DNA of 64,000 bases from Massilia aurea (GTDB taxonomy: Bacteria > Pseudomonadota > Gammaproteobacteria > Burkholderiales > Burkholderiaceae_D). The notes under the pieces are model-generated. The model did not search any database. It was given only the letters and a program-made list of their open reading frames with translations, and was not told the DNA's origin. The stretch is taken from contig NZ_JANUGZ010000002.1 in assembly GCF_024753205.1 (NCBI RefSeq), positions 992,001 through 1,056,000 on the forward strand. The letters run 5' to 3'. A program made the position numbers and the translations under genes. Positions 52,861-64,000 of the stretch are shown piece after piece (within the stretch, counting starts at the first letter, position 1; each line of letters begins with the position of its first letter).

Positions 52861-55032
52861 TCAGGCGGAACCGAGCGCGCGCGCCGGCAGCGCGAGCGCC
52901 GTGCCAGCGCCGGTGTACGCCGGCAGGAGTATTTCAAACGAGGTACCGGAACTGGCGCTGCGGCAGGCGATATGGCCGCCCATCTTCTTGACCAGGCCAT
53001 GGACGATCGACAGGCCCAGGCCGCGCTTGCCGCCATCGGGCGCGCCTTCCTTGCTGCTCTTGACGGGCATGAACAGATTGGCCAGCACTTCGCGCGACAG
53101 GCCCGGGCCGTTGTCGCTCACGCCCAGTTCGACGTACAGGTGGCGCTCACGGTTGACGTGGCCGCGGTTGACGACCTCGATCCGGCCGCCGCTCTTGTGC
53201 TGCGGCCCGAATGCTTCGACTGCGTTCTTGACCAGGTTCACCAGGATCTGCTTGAGCACATCGGGGTCGCCCTCGATCGCGCTGTCGCCGTCCATGTGCG
53301 CCACGATCTGCACGCCGCCCGGCACGAAGCCGCTGGTGCGGAACAGGCGCAGCACATCGTCGACGACGCGGGCGGCATCGACCGGCCGCGGACCGGTCTC
53401 CGGCACCTGCGGTTCGGCCAGGGAGCCGATCAACTGGCCCACGCGGTCGATCTCTTCGTTCAGGATCGACAGCTCGCCGCCCACCGGTTCCTGGCGCGCC
53501 AGCTTGCCGTCCAGGATGCTGAGGTAATTCTTGATGATCGCCAGCGGGTTGTTCACTTCGTGCACCACGCGACGTGACGCGTCGCGGAATTCTTCGGCCA
53601 CATTGGCCAGCTGGCGCCGTGCGTGACCGCGTTCGAGCAGCAGGTTCTCGAGGGCGCCGGCAGCCTGCGCGCCGAAGGCCTGCATGAACCGCTCGCGGCG
53701 CTGGCAATGCGGCAGCTGCCAGGTCGGCACGCCGCCAACCAGCACGCCCAGGCAGCGCGCGCCAGCTACCAGTGGGACCACCACCAGGCTATCGGTGCCC
53801 AGGATGCGCAGCAGCTGTTCTTCGGCCAGGCCTAACTGCTGGCGGTTGCCTCCCACGAACGCGGGGCGGCGCTCCAGCGCGCTGCGCGCCACGGGGCCGC
53901 CCTTGGCCAGCGACACCGAAAAATCGGCGATGCGCGCCACGCCCGGCGCCGGGGCGCCCGACAACAGGTGGCCGGTGGGGTTCTCAAGCAGCACGACGGC
54001 GCTCTCGAAATCGAACAGGATGCGGGCGGTGCGCGTCATCGCGTCGAGCAGGCTCGACTCGCCCTGCTGGCGCGCCAGCGTCTGGCCAACTTCGGACACC
54101 AGCACCATATTGCGCACTTCCTCGTTCAGGCGCTTTTGCACCGGGTCGACCGCCGGCGGCGGCGCATACGCGGACGGCTGCGGGATGTCGTCGGCGCCTG
54201 CCAGATCGATGCCCAGATGCGCGGCGGCCTGCTCGACCTGACGCGCGGCGCCATCCATCAGGTGCGCCGTGCGCACGGCGTCGATCCCGCACAGCGCGCA
54301 GGCGTCGTGCACCATCGCCTCGTCGTGCGCGTGGCAGGTCAGCACATGCGCCAGGCGCACGATGCGGATCAGGGGATGGCTGCCTTCCAGGCGGTCGCCC
54401 GCCTCGTGGTGGTACAGCACCGCGTCGGCCAGGAACGAATCGAGCTGCCAGCGTTCGATCAGCCAGGCGCCCGCTTCGGCGTGGGTGATCTGGAGCGTGC
54501 GCTGCTCGACCGCGCACAGGTCTTCGTCATCGAGCGCGGTGAAGTTGAACGCGTATTCCTTGGGCGCGGCGGCCAGCAGCGCCAGGCGGCCGACATTGTG
54601 CAGCAGGCCCGCCAGATAGGCTTCTTCGGGATGCACGTAGTCGAGCATGCGCGCCGCATCGCGCGCGATCACGGCCGCCGTCAGGGAGTTTTTCCAGAAC
54701 GCGCGCAGGTCGATGCTGCCGGCATGCGGGAAGCTGTTGAAGGTCTGGAATACCGAATCGCTGATCACGAGCGTCTTGATCATGTCGGTGCCCAGCGCCA
54801 CCAGCGACTGTTCGAGGTTGGCGCTGCGCGTGCTGCGGTGGTAGGCCGAGCTGTTGGCGACGGCCAGCAGCTTGGCCGTCATGCCGGCGTCCTTCGCAAT
54901 CAGCGCGGCGAGTTCCGGCATGCCGAGATCGTCGGCCTGCAGGTGCTCGATCAGCTTGACCAGGATCTGCGGCATGGCCGGCAGCCGGGCGATCAGCAAG
55001 CGATTGCGAATATCCTGATCGGATAGGAGCAT
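52861..55032 (-). CDS. HDOD-domain histidine kinase with GAF-like sensor
   Basis: 723 residues from ATG 55032 (MLLSDQDIRNRLLIARLPAM). HDOD (about 15-210) has MPQILVKLIEHLQADDLGMP, YLAGLLHNVGRLALLAAAP and HHEAGDRL; a GAF-like domain follows (TARILFDFESAVVLLENPTG; SLVVVPLVAGARCLGVLVGG), then the H-box RRVVHEVNNPLAIIKNYLSI, and the ATPase domain with LVKNAVEAFGPQ, SDNGPG and KRGLGLSIVHG. There is no receiver domain. It begins the operon with the REC-PAS-GGDEF-EAL and Sel1 proteins and probably phosphorylates the former. No cytoplasmic-membrane helix, so it is cytosolic. Confidence 0.88.
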   Translation of the reverse strand: MLLSDQDIRNRLLIARLPAMPQILVKLIEHLQADDLGMPELAALIAKDAGMTAKLLAVANSSAYHRSTRSANLEQSLVALGTDMIKTLVISDSVFQTFNSFPHAGSIDLRAFWKNSLTAAVIARDAARMLDYVHPEEAYLAGLLHNVGRLALLAAAPKEYAFNFTALDDEDLCAVEQRTLQITHAEAGAWLIERWQLDSFLADAVLYHHEAGDRLEGSHPLIRIVRLAHVLTCHAHDEAMVHDACALCGIDAVRTAHLMDGAARQVEQAAAHLGIDLAGADDIPQPSAYAPPPAVDPVQKRLNEEVRNMVLVSEVGQTLARQQGESSLLDAMTRTARILFDFESAVVLLENPTGHLLSGAPAPGVARIADFSVSLAKGGPVARSALERRPAFVGGNRQQLGLAEEQLLRILGTDSLVVVPLVAGARCLGVLVGGVPTWQLPHCQRRERFMQAFGAQAAGALENLLLERGHARRQLANVAEEFRDASRRVVHEVNNPLAIIKNYLSILDGKLARQEPVGGELSILNEEIDRVGQLIGSLAEPQVPETGPRPVDAARVVDDVLRLFRTSGFVPGGVQIVAHMDGDSAIEGDPDVLKQILVNLVKNAVEAFGPQHKSGGRIEVVNRGHVNRERHLYVELGVSDNGPGLSREVLANLFMPVKSSKEGAPDGGKRGLGLSIVHGLVKKMGGHIACRSASSGTSFEILLPAYTGAGTALALPARALGSA

Positions 55033-55319
55033 GTTATCAAGCACGGCCGCCACTTGTCGAAGGGTTCTGGTAGGTGGCGATCGCGCCCGAACAGGCATGC
55101 CACGTCGCCCTGCACTTCAGTGCATGGAACAGGCGAGAGGTTTGCCCACTGCTCCAGGAGATAAAAACGTATCGTAACATATATACATTTCTGATCAGGA
55201 ACAATAGTTACGGGAATACTCGTTGCAACGGACGTCCGTGGGGCGTAAACACGGACACGCTCTAAAACTTGTTGTAACGATACGACTGTTTCCGCGATTC
55301 ACGCTCATTTCATGCAACG

Positions 55320-56603
55320 TCAGGGTGTCGCTTCGCCCCGGGCGCGCAGCTTGCGGCGATGGCGCCGCGCGGTATCCCAGCACAAGAGCGACAGCAGCAC
55401 GAAGAATGCCTGGCCGAGCGCCAGCGCCAGCACCGAATGCGACAGCGCCGGCGCGACGGCGCCGGCCACGACCGCGCCCAGCAGCGTCAGAATGAACGAC
55501 TGGCATGACGCCACCGTGCCGCGGATGCGGGGGAACAGGTCAAGCGCCAGCAGCGTCGCGCCGGGCGCGATCAGCGAGCTGCCAAAGGTGAAGAAGAACA
55601 TCGGCGCCACGGTCCACGGCAGGGCCGGCGGAAGGAACGCGTGGTAGATCACGTTGAAGGTCACGGCGCCCAGCATGAAGAAAAAGCCCATGCGGATCTG
55701 GCGCGCGAAGTCCATCTTGCCGGCCAGCCGGTTGGCAACGAGCGAACCGAAGAAGATGCCGCTCACGGTCGGCACGAACAGCCACGCGAATTCGGACGGG
55801 CCCAGGCCCAGACTTTCGGGCAGCATGACGGGCGCCGCGGCGATATACAAGAACAGGCCGGCGAAGTTCAGCGCCGTCACGCCGGCCATCGTCAGAAACA
55901 GGAACGAGCTGAAAACGGCGCCGTAGCTCTGCGCCAGAAAACGGGGATTGAACGGCTGGCGCTCGGTCGGCGGCACCGTCTCGGGCAGGTGCTTCCAGCA
56001 GAACCAGAACAGCAGCACGGTATAGACCGACAGCGCCAGGAAGATCGCACGCCAGTCGAGCAGCGTGACGATCCAGCCGCCCACCACCGGCGCGATGGCC
56101 GGGGCGATCGAGAAGATCATCGTGACCATCGACAGCAGGCGCGCCGCCGCGGTATCCGAATACAAATCGCGGATGATCGCACGCCCCACCACGACGCCGG
56201 CCCCGGCCGACACGCCCTGCAGCACACGAAACACCCACAGGTATTCCACCGAGGACGCCGAGGCGCAGCCGAAGCTGCCGATCGCGAACACCACGAGCGC
56301 CACCAGGATCACATTGCGCCGCCCGAACGCATCGGACAGCGCGCCATGCCACAGCACCATGACGGCAAAGGCCAGCATGTAGGCGGTGAGGGTTTGCTGG
56401 ACCTGCAGCGGCGTGGCGGCAAGCTGGGCCTGGATCTGCGGGAACGCCGGCAGGTAGGCGTCGATCGAGAATGGCCCCAGCATCGACAGCGCCGCCAGCA
56501 GCGTTGCCAGCCCGCCTGCCGAGAGCATCGCGATCTTGTGCGGCGGCGGCGGCGGCACGGGGGTGACGGGGTCCTTGGGCAGATCGGATGGTTCTGGCAG
56601 CAT
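55320..56603 (-). CDS. Bcr/CflA-family drug-resistance MFS exporter
   Basis: 427 residues from ATG 56603 (MLPEPSDLPKDPVTP), 12 membrane helices. The Bcr/CflA signature region is SIDAYLPAFPQIQAQLAATP, LQVQQTLTAYMLAFAVMVLW and HGALSDAFGRRNVILVALV. It exports drugs or amino-acid-like compounds at the inner membrane by proton antiport. It is 14 bases downstream of the RlmL-type methyltransferase and likely shares its transcript. An earlier ATG at 56690 would overlap that gene. Confidence 0.9.
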   Translation of the reverse strand: MLPEPSDLPKDPVTPVPPPPPHKIAMLSAGGLATLLAALSMLGPFSIDAYLPAFPQIQAQLAATPLQVQQTLTAYMLAFAVMVLWHGALSDAFGRRNVILVALVVFAIGSFGCASASSVEYLWVFRVLQGVSAGAGVVVGRAIIRDLYSDTAAARLLSMVTMIFSIAPAIAPVVGGWIVTLLDWRAIFLALSVYTVLLFWFCWKHLPETVPPTERQPFNPRFLAQSYGAVFSSFLFLTMAGVTALNFAGLFLYIAAAPVMLPESLGLGPSEFAWLFVPTVSGIFFGSLVANRLAGKMDFARQIRMGFFFMLGAVTFNVIYHAFLPPALPWTVAPMFFFTFGSSLIAPGATLLALDLFPRIRGTVASCQSFILTLLGAVVAGAVAPALSHSVLALALGQAFFVLLSLLCWDTARRHRRKLRARGEATP

Positions 56604-56617
56604 GGGGCGGTTCCGGG

Positions 56618-57820
56618 TCAGTCCTGCTTTGGTTTGGCTTCCTCGCGGCGGTTGAAGCCCGCCACCATATCGAAGCGGAACAGGCGGCATTCGAGCGCGC
56701 CATTGAAGAACGGGGTCTTGCGCGACTCTTTCAGGCGCAGCATCTTCGGCAGGCCCAGGTCGGCCGTGAACAGGTAGGCGGTCCAGCCGGCAAAGCGCTG
56801 CTTGAGCGTCGTGGAAAACGCGGCGTAGAAGCCGGCCGCCATGTCGTCCTGCGGCACGGTGCTGTCGCCGCGCACGCCGATCCGCTCGCCGTACGGCGGG
56901 TTGGTGAGCAGGATGCCCGGCTCGGTCGTCGGCGCCGACACGTGCTGCGCTTCGATCTGCTTGAGCGGCACGTCGAACAGGATGCCGGCGATCTTCAGGT
57001 TATGGCGCGTCATTTCGACCATGTCGCCCGAGATGTCCGAGCCGAAGATGGTCGGCTCCTGCGGCAGCACGTTCGGCTTGACCGCCGCTTTCATCGCGGC
57101 CCAGGCCTGGCGGTCGTGGTCGGCGAATTTTTCGAAGGCGAAGCTGCGGCGCGCGCCGGACGGAATCCCTTGCAGCATCTGGGCGGCTTCGACGAGGATC
57201 GTGCCCGAACCGCACATCGGATCGAACAGCGGCACGCCCGGCTTCCAGCCCGAGACGCGCAGCAGGCCCGCAGCGAGGTTCTCGCGCAGCGGCGCGTCGC
57301 CCGTCTCTTCACGCCAGCCGCGCTTGAACAGCGCTTCGCCCGAGGTGTCGAGGTAGACGATGAAATTGCGGGCGTCGAGGAAACCGACGATGCGCATGTC
57401 GGGTTCGCGCGTGTTGACCGACGGGCGCTTGTCGTACTGGTCGCGGAAGCGGTCGCAGATCGCGTCCTTGATCTTGAGCGTGGTGAATTCGAGGCTGCGC
57501 AGCGGCGACTTGACGGCCGTGACGTCGACGCGGATCGTGTGATCGGGGCCGAACCAGTCTTCCCAGGTTTGCTCGAGCACCAGGTCGTAGATGTCGTTTT
57601 CGGTGGTGTAGCTGCGCTGCGCCATGCGCATCAGCACGCGCGACGCGATGCGCGAGTGCAGGTTGAGCAGCCAGGCATCCTGCATCGTGCCCGAGCAGTG
57701 CACGCCGCCGGGCACCTGGTTGTGCACTTTCAGCGTGGTGCTTTGGGCGGCGATCTCGCCGATTTCTTCGGCCAGTGCCGCTTCCATGCCGCGTGGGCAT
57801 GGGCAAAAATAGGAAGCCAT
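56618..57820 (-). CDS. THUMP-domain 23S rRNA (guanine-N2) methyltransferase, RlmL-type
   Basis: 400 residues from ATG 57820 (MASYFCPCPRGMEAALAEEI). A THUMP domain occupies residues about 40-155 (LLNLHSRIASRVLMRMAQRS), then the class I MTase with FDPMCGSGTILVEAAQMLQG (motif I), GSDISGDMVEMTRHNLKIAG and LTNPPYGERIGV (NPPY). It corresponds to the N-terminal RlmL half of E. coli YcbY; the RlmK half is absent, common in betaproteobacteria. It modifies 23S rRNA, probably G2445, during assembly. Confidence 0.9.
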   Translation of the reverse strand: MASYFCPCPRGMEAALAEEIGEIAAQSTTLKVHNQVPGGVHCSGTMQDAWLLNLHSRIASRVLMRMAQRSYTTENDIYDLVLEQTWEDWFGPDHTIRVDVTAVKSPLRSLEFTTLKIKDAICDRFRDQYDKRPSVNTREPDMRIVGFLDARNFIVYLDTSGEALFKRGWREETGDAPLRENLAAGLLRVSGWKPGVPLFDPMCGSGTILVEAAQMLQGIPSGARRSFAFEKFADHDRQAWAAMKAAVKPNVLPQEPTIFGSDISGDMVEMTRHNLKIAGILFDVPLKQIEAQHVSAPTTEPGILLTNPPYGERIGVRGDSTVPQDDMAAGFYAAFSTTLKQRFAGWTAYLFTADLGLPKMLRLKESRKTPFFNGALECRLFRFDMVAGFNRREEAKPKQD

Positions 57821-57911
57821 GAGGGGTACCCTTTGTCCGTTGATGAAACGATGGAAAATTAAACGCGCCACCGGCCCGGGCCGATGACGCAGCAATACAA
57901 AAAATGCAGGT

Positions 57912-58325
57912 TTAGAACGGCTTGACGGTCACCAGAATGACAATCGCCAGCATCAGCACGACTGGCACTTCATTGAACCAGCGATACCATTTGTGGCTGC
58001 GCGTATTGACGCCGCGCTCGAATTTCTTGAGGATGCCGCCGCACATATGATGGTAGCCGATGGTCAGGAACACGAGCAGCAGCTTGGCATGCAGCCAGCC
58101 GCCCTGGATGCCGTAGCCCAGCCACAGCCACCCGCCCAGCAGCACCGCCGGCACCGACAGGATCATCGAGAAGCGGTACAGCCGGCGCGCCATGCCCAAG
58201 AGACGATCGCGCGCCGCAGGGTTGGTTTCCTCGGCCAGGTTGACGAACAGGCGCGGCAGGTAGAACAGGCCGGCGAACCAGGACGCAATGAAGACGATGT
58301 GCAGTGCTTTGATCCAGAGGTACAT
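57912..58325 (-). CDS. hemJ: HemJ-type protoporphyrinogen IX oxidase / CopD-like membrane protein
   Basis: 137 residues from ATG 58325 with four membrane helices. The family signature is MYLWIKALHIVFIASWFAGL followed by FYLPRLFVNLAEETN, and the C terminus has GGWLHAKLLLVFLTIGYHHM and RWFNEVPVVLMLAIVILVTV. The conserved His and Lys are compatible with HemJ, which oxidises protoporphyrinogen IX to protoporphyrin IX, the substrate of HemH at 13.9 kb. CopD-like proteins of similar size share the fold; HemJ is the better fit. Confidence 0.86.
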   Translation of the reverse strand: MYLWIKALHIVFIASWFAGLFYLPRLFVNLAEETNPAARDRLLGMARRLYRFSMILSVPAVLLGGWLWLGYGIQGGWLHAKLLLVFLTIGYHHMCGGILKKFERGVNTRSHKWYRWFNEVPVVLMLAIVILVTVKPF

Positions 58326-58350
58326 GCTTTCCTTGTGGTGAACGTTGAAT

Positions 58351-59616
58351 TCAGTTGCGTACTTCGCCGTGCCCGAACACGACGTACTTGAGCGACGTGA
58401 GGCCTTCCAGTCCCACCGGGCCGCGTGCGTGCAGCTTGTCGTTCGAGATGCCGATCTCGGCGCCCAGGCCGTATTCGAAGCCGTCGGCAAAGCGCGTCGA
58501 CGCATTGATCATCACCGATGCCGAGTCGACTTCGCGCAGGAAACGCATGGCGCCGCTGTGGTCTTCGGTGACGATCGATTCGGTGTGCTTCGACGAGTAT
58601 GCATCGATGTGGTCCATCGCCTCGTCGATGCCGGCCACCACCTTGATCGCCAGGATCGGGGCCAGGTATTCGGACGACCAGTCTTCTTCCGTTGCCGCGA
58701 CCAGATGCGGATAACCGGCCAGGACCGCGAACGCTTCCGGGTCGGCGCGCAGTTCGACGTCTTTGGTCGCATACAGCTCGGCCAGGCGTGGCAGCACGGT
58801 CGGCGCGATGCCGCGCGCGACCAGCAGCGTTTCCATCGTGTTGCAGGTGCCGTAGCGGTGGCACTTGGCGTTGAACGCGATGGCCAGCGCTTTATCGATA
58901 TCGGCCTTGTCGTCGATGTAGACGTGGCAGATGCCATCGAGGTGCTTGATCATCGGGACCGTGGCTTCAGCCATCAGGCGCGCGATCAACCCCTTGCCGC
59001 CGCGCGGGACGATCACGTCCACATACTGCGGCATCGTGATCAACGCGCCGACGGCGGCGCGGTCGACCGTGTCGACCACCTGCACTGCGGCCTGCGGCAA
59101 GCCGGCGCCCACCAGGCCTTCGGCCACCAGCGTGGCCAGCGCGCGGTTGCAGTGGATCGCTTCCGAGCCACCGCGCAGGATCGCCGCATTGCCGCTCTTG
59201 ATGCACAGGCCCGCCGCATCGACCGTCACGTTCGGGCGCGCTTCGTAGATGATGCCGATCACGCCCAGCGGCACGCGCATCTGGCCAACCTGGATGCCGC
59301 TCGGGCGCACCTTCATGTTCGAGATTTCGCCGACCGGATCGGGCAAGGCGACGATCTGGCGCAGACCCGCGACCATCGTCGCGATCGCGGCGTTTGACAA
59401 CGCCAGGCGGTCCATCAGCGCCGGGGCCAGGCCGGCCGCCTGCGCGGCCTCCAGGTCACGGGCATTGGCGGCGCGCAGCAGGTCGGCGTCGCGCTCGATC
59501 GCATCGGCGATCAGGCTTAGGGCGCGGTTGCGGGTGGCGGTGTCGGCGCGTGCCATGGCGCGCGCGGCGGCGCGGGCCTGCTGGCCCAGCTGGTGCATGT
59601 GTGCGGTGATGTCCAT
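58351..59616 (-). CDS. proA: Glutamate-5-semialdehyde dehydrogenase
   Basis: 421 residues from ATG 59616 ([19 protein letters not shown]); an ATG at 59628 is also in frame. The gamma-glutamyl phosphate reductase landmarks are [57 protein letters not shown] (catalytic Cys) and [24 protein letters not shown] segment. It reduces gamma-glutamyl phosphate to the semialdehyde in proline synthesis. proB is not in the window. It follows holA in the conserved leuS-lptE-holA-proA order. Confidence 0.95.
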   Translation of the reverse strand: MDITAHMHQLGQQARAAARAMARADTATRNRALSLIADAIERDADLLRAANARDLEAAQAAGLAPALMDRLALSNAAIATMVAGLRQIVALPDPVGEISNMKVRPSGIQVGQMRVPLGVIGIIYEARPNVTVDAAGLCIKSGNAAILRGGSEAIHCNRALATLVAEGLVGAGLPQAAVQVVDTVDRAAVGALITMPQYVDVIVPRGGKGLIARLMAEATVPMIKHLDGICHVYIDDKADIDKALAIAFNAKCHRYGTCNTMETLLVARGIAPTVLPRLAELYATKDVELRADPEAFAVLAGYPHLVAATEEDWSSEYLAPILAIKVVAGIDEAMDHIDAYSSKHTESIVTEDHSGAMRFLREVDSASVMINASTRFADGFEYGLGAEIGISNDKLHARGPVGLEGLTSLKYVVFGHGEVRN

Positions 59617-59682
59617 CGTGTTTTCCATTGCATTAACCTGGCTCGCGCACGGCGGCGATGGCCATCGGCGTTGAAAATAGCC

Positions 59683-60696
59683 TTACCGCGCCACCCGCAA
59701 CGCCAGCTGCAACATCGCATCCCACGCGTCGCCCGCAAATTGTTTGGCGCGCAAGCCCTTGACCATGCGGTCGACCTGCGCCGCTTGTTGCAGCGCCGCT
59801 TCGAGCGTCGCGAGCGACACGCGGCGCAGCGCCGGCTCCATCATCCGCTCGCGCGGTCCCCAGATCCGGTATTCCTTGAGCAGGGCGTTCAATGGCCGGC
59901 CCTGCCCCATCCCGCTCTTCAATTTTAGCAGCGTGCGGATTTCCTCGGCCACCGCCCACAAGACCAGCGGCAGCGCTTCGCCTTCACCCTTCAGGCCTTC
60001 GAGCATGCGCACCAGGCGCGCCGTATCGCCCGTAAGCATCGCCTCGGACAGCTTGAACACGTCGTAGCGCGCCACGTTCAGCACGGCGTCGTGCACCTGC
60101 TCGAACGTCAGCTTGCCCGGCTCGTGCAGCAGGCCGAGCTTTTGAATCTCCTGGTGCGCCGCCAGCAGATTGCCTTCGACGCGGTCGGCGATGAAGTCCA
60201 GGCTCTGGCGCTCGGCGCTCTGGCCCTGGCTTGCTAACCGGTTGCCGATCCAGGCCGGGAGCTGCGCGCGCTCGATGTTCGGGATGTCGATGTAGACCGC
60301 AGCCTGCTGCAGCGCCGTTACCCACGACGCCTTGGCCGTCTGCCAGTCGAGCTTGGGCAGCGTGATCAAGGTCAGGTTGTCGGGGCTGAGGTCTTTCGCA
60401 TACGCCTGCAGTGCGGCGCTGCCGTCCTTGCCCGGTTTGCCGGTCGGGATGCGCAGCTCGATCAGCTTCTTGTCGCCGAACAGCGACAGCGCCTGATTCG
60501 CCGCCAGCAGCTCGCCCCATTTGAAGGTGCGCTCCACGCTGAGCACATCGCGCTCGGTATAGCCCTGCGCGCGCGCCGCCTTGCGGATGCGGTCAGCCGC
60601 TTCCAGCGCCAGCAGATGCTCGTCGCTGGCGATCACGTACAGCTGCGCCAAGTTCTTGGCCAGGTGGCCGTCGAGCGCTTCGAGCCGCAGTTGCAT
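59683..60696 (-). CDS. holA: DNA polymerase III subunit delta
   Basis: 337 residues. The protein starts MQLRLEALDGHLAKNLAQLY and has the clamp-loader AAA+ fold without a Walker A, as in HolA: YVIASDEHLLALEAADRI, ALSLFGDKKLIELRIPTGKP, and the C-terminal helical domain LVRMLEGLKGEGEALPLVLW. It opens the beta clamp in the DNA polymerase III clamp loader. It lies three bases downstream of lptE on the same strand, so the three are co-transcribed. Confidence 0.92.
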   Translation of the reverse strand: MQLRLEALDGHLAKNLAQLYVIASDEHLLALEAADRIRKAARAQGYTERDVLSVERTFKWGELLAANQALSLFGDKKLIELRIPTGKPGKDGSAALQAYAKDLSPDNLTLITLPKLDWQTAKASWVTALQQAAVYIDIPNIERAQLPAWIGNRLASQGQSAERQSLDFIADRVEGNLLAAHQEIQKLGLLHEPGKLTFEQVHDAVLNVARYDVFKLSEAMLTGDTARLVRMLEGLKGEGEALPLVLWAVAEEIRTLLKLKSGMGQGRPLNALLKEYRIWGPRERMMEPALRRVSLATLEAALQQAAQVDRMVKGLRAKQFAGDAWDAMLQLALRVAR

Positions 60697-60699
60697 CGT

Positions 60700-61268
60700 T
60701 TATGGCGTCGGCAAGGCAGCTGCCGGCGTCGCTGGCGCCGTCACGGGCGCCAGCGGCTTGATCGCCACCAGGCGGCGCAGGACCTGCTGCACCAGGTCGG
60801 ACTGCATGTCGCGGTACAGCAGCGCTTCTTCGGATTCCTTGGCCAGCACCTGCGATTCATCGAACGCGATATTGCGGCGCAGGGTGATCTCGGTGGGCGC
60901 CAGCAGCTGGCGGTTGTTGGCGTCGCGCACCTGGAACACCAGCGTGTAGCTGAGCGCGTATTCACGCACGCGACCCAGGCTGTTGAGCGACAGGATCGCC
61001 TTGCCACGCGACTCGCTGATCACGTCGAACAACGCCTCGGCCTTGGAGGCATCGGGCTCGATGCGCACGTTGTCGCCCGCGCGCAGGTTGCGCTTGAGCT
61101 CCGTGCCCAGTGGTGAGGCTTCGTTGAACGACAGCCAGATGCTCTGGAACGGCAGGTTGTACTGGCCGTCGCTGCCGCGCAGCTTGAAGCCGCAGCCGGC
61201 AAGGACGGCGACCATCAGGACAGCACCGAGGGCGCGTACGAGGAAGTTGTTGTTGGAGGTGTTCATCA

Positions 61269-61269
<1 letters not shown>
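60700..61269 (-). CDS. lptE: LPS-assembly lipoprotein LptE
   Basis: 189 residues from ATG 61269. The lipoprotein signal peptide (VRALGAVLMVAVLAGCGFKL, lipobox LAGC) is followed by GFKLRGSDGQYNLPFQSIWL, the LptE fold, and a tail with SESRGKAILSLNSLGRVREY and EEALLYRDMQSDLVQQVLRR. It sits inside LptD in the outer membrane and helps place LPS. Its start overlaps the leuS stop (TGATG), so expression is coupled to leuS. Confidence 0.9.
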
Positions 61270-63998
<2,729 letters not shown>

Positions 63999-64000
63999 GG

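Noticed and set aside
49078..53577. Very long plus-strand reading frame (about 1,500 codons) opposite the Sel1 and GGDEF-EAL genes
   Set aside because: It is antisense to well-recognised genes with clear domains; its translation is low-complexity and rich in Arg, His, Val and Gln, as expected from the opposite strand of GC-rich coding sequence.

Overview
The window is GC-rich, densely coded and reads as a chromosome segment of a betaproteobacterium. The protein styles and gene neighbourhoods (leuS-lptE-holA-proA, grpE-dnaK-dnaJ next to hemH, recN-nadK, pcm-rhodanese-tolC) fit Burkholderiales, most likely Oxalobacteraceae of the Massilia/Telluria/Janthinobacterium type. The genus is inferred from general recognition; no search was run.

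Region by region. 1-4.6 kb: the start of an MFS transporter coupled to a DeoR-type repressor, then a LytS/LytTR two-component pair and a sodium:solute symporter. 4.7-8.6 kb: polyamine/GABA catabolism (puuA, puuD and, divergently, gabD). 8.6-18.4 kb, all minus strand: a MazG-like pyrophosphohydrolase and carbonic anhydrase; dnaJ, dnaK and grpE with sigma-32-type promoters; hemH, ohr, recN and nadK, with a LexA box ahead of nadK-recN. 18.4-26 kb: a DUF3667 membrane protein, an acidic protein plus osmC, gloA, an FMN riboswitch with ribB, the pcm-rhodanese-tolC cluster, a TetR regulator and two small genes. 26-34.4 kb: uppP, recQ, a second LytS/LytTR pair, trmB, a zinc deacylase, a DUF6064 membrane protein and a Tat-exported aldo/keto reductase.

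34.77-44.88 kb is an integrated element. An intact tRNA-Gly(CCC) gene lies at its right edge and a 49-bp copy of the tRNA 3' part at its left edge, giving direct repeats about 10 kb apart. Inside are remains of at least one temperate phage: two damaged tyrosine recombinases, DnaB and replication-protein fragments, a frameshifted endolysin beside intact Rz/Rz1 spanins, and a D12 adenine methylase with a LexA-type box. AT-rich cargo is interspersed: a cytoplasmic trypsin-like protease, a HEPN-domain protein, a two-helix membrane coiled-coil protein and a single-helix membrane protein. The element looks immobile and decayed, but the cargo frames are intact, so it may be kept for its cargo (possibly defence functions; not proven).

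45-64 kb is core or shell genome: a TraB/GumN protein; a LexA-boxed operon of a radical SAM protein plus a DUF4130-UdgX uracil-DNA glycosylase; a signalling operon (HDOD-histidine kinase, REC-PAS-GGDEF-EAL protein, Sel1-repeat protein); a Bcr/CflA exporter with an RlmL-type RNA methyltransferase; then hemJ, proA, holA, lptE and leuS. The likeliest sources of new biology are the SOS-linked UdgX/radical SAM operon and the AT-rich cargo of the tRNA-Gly element.
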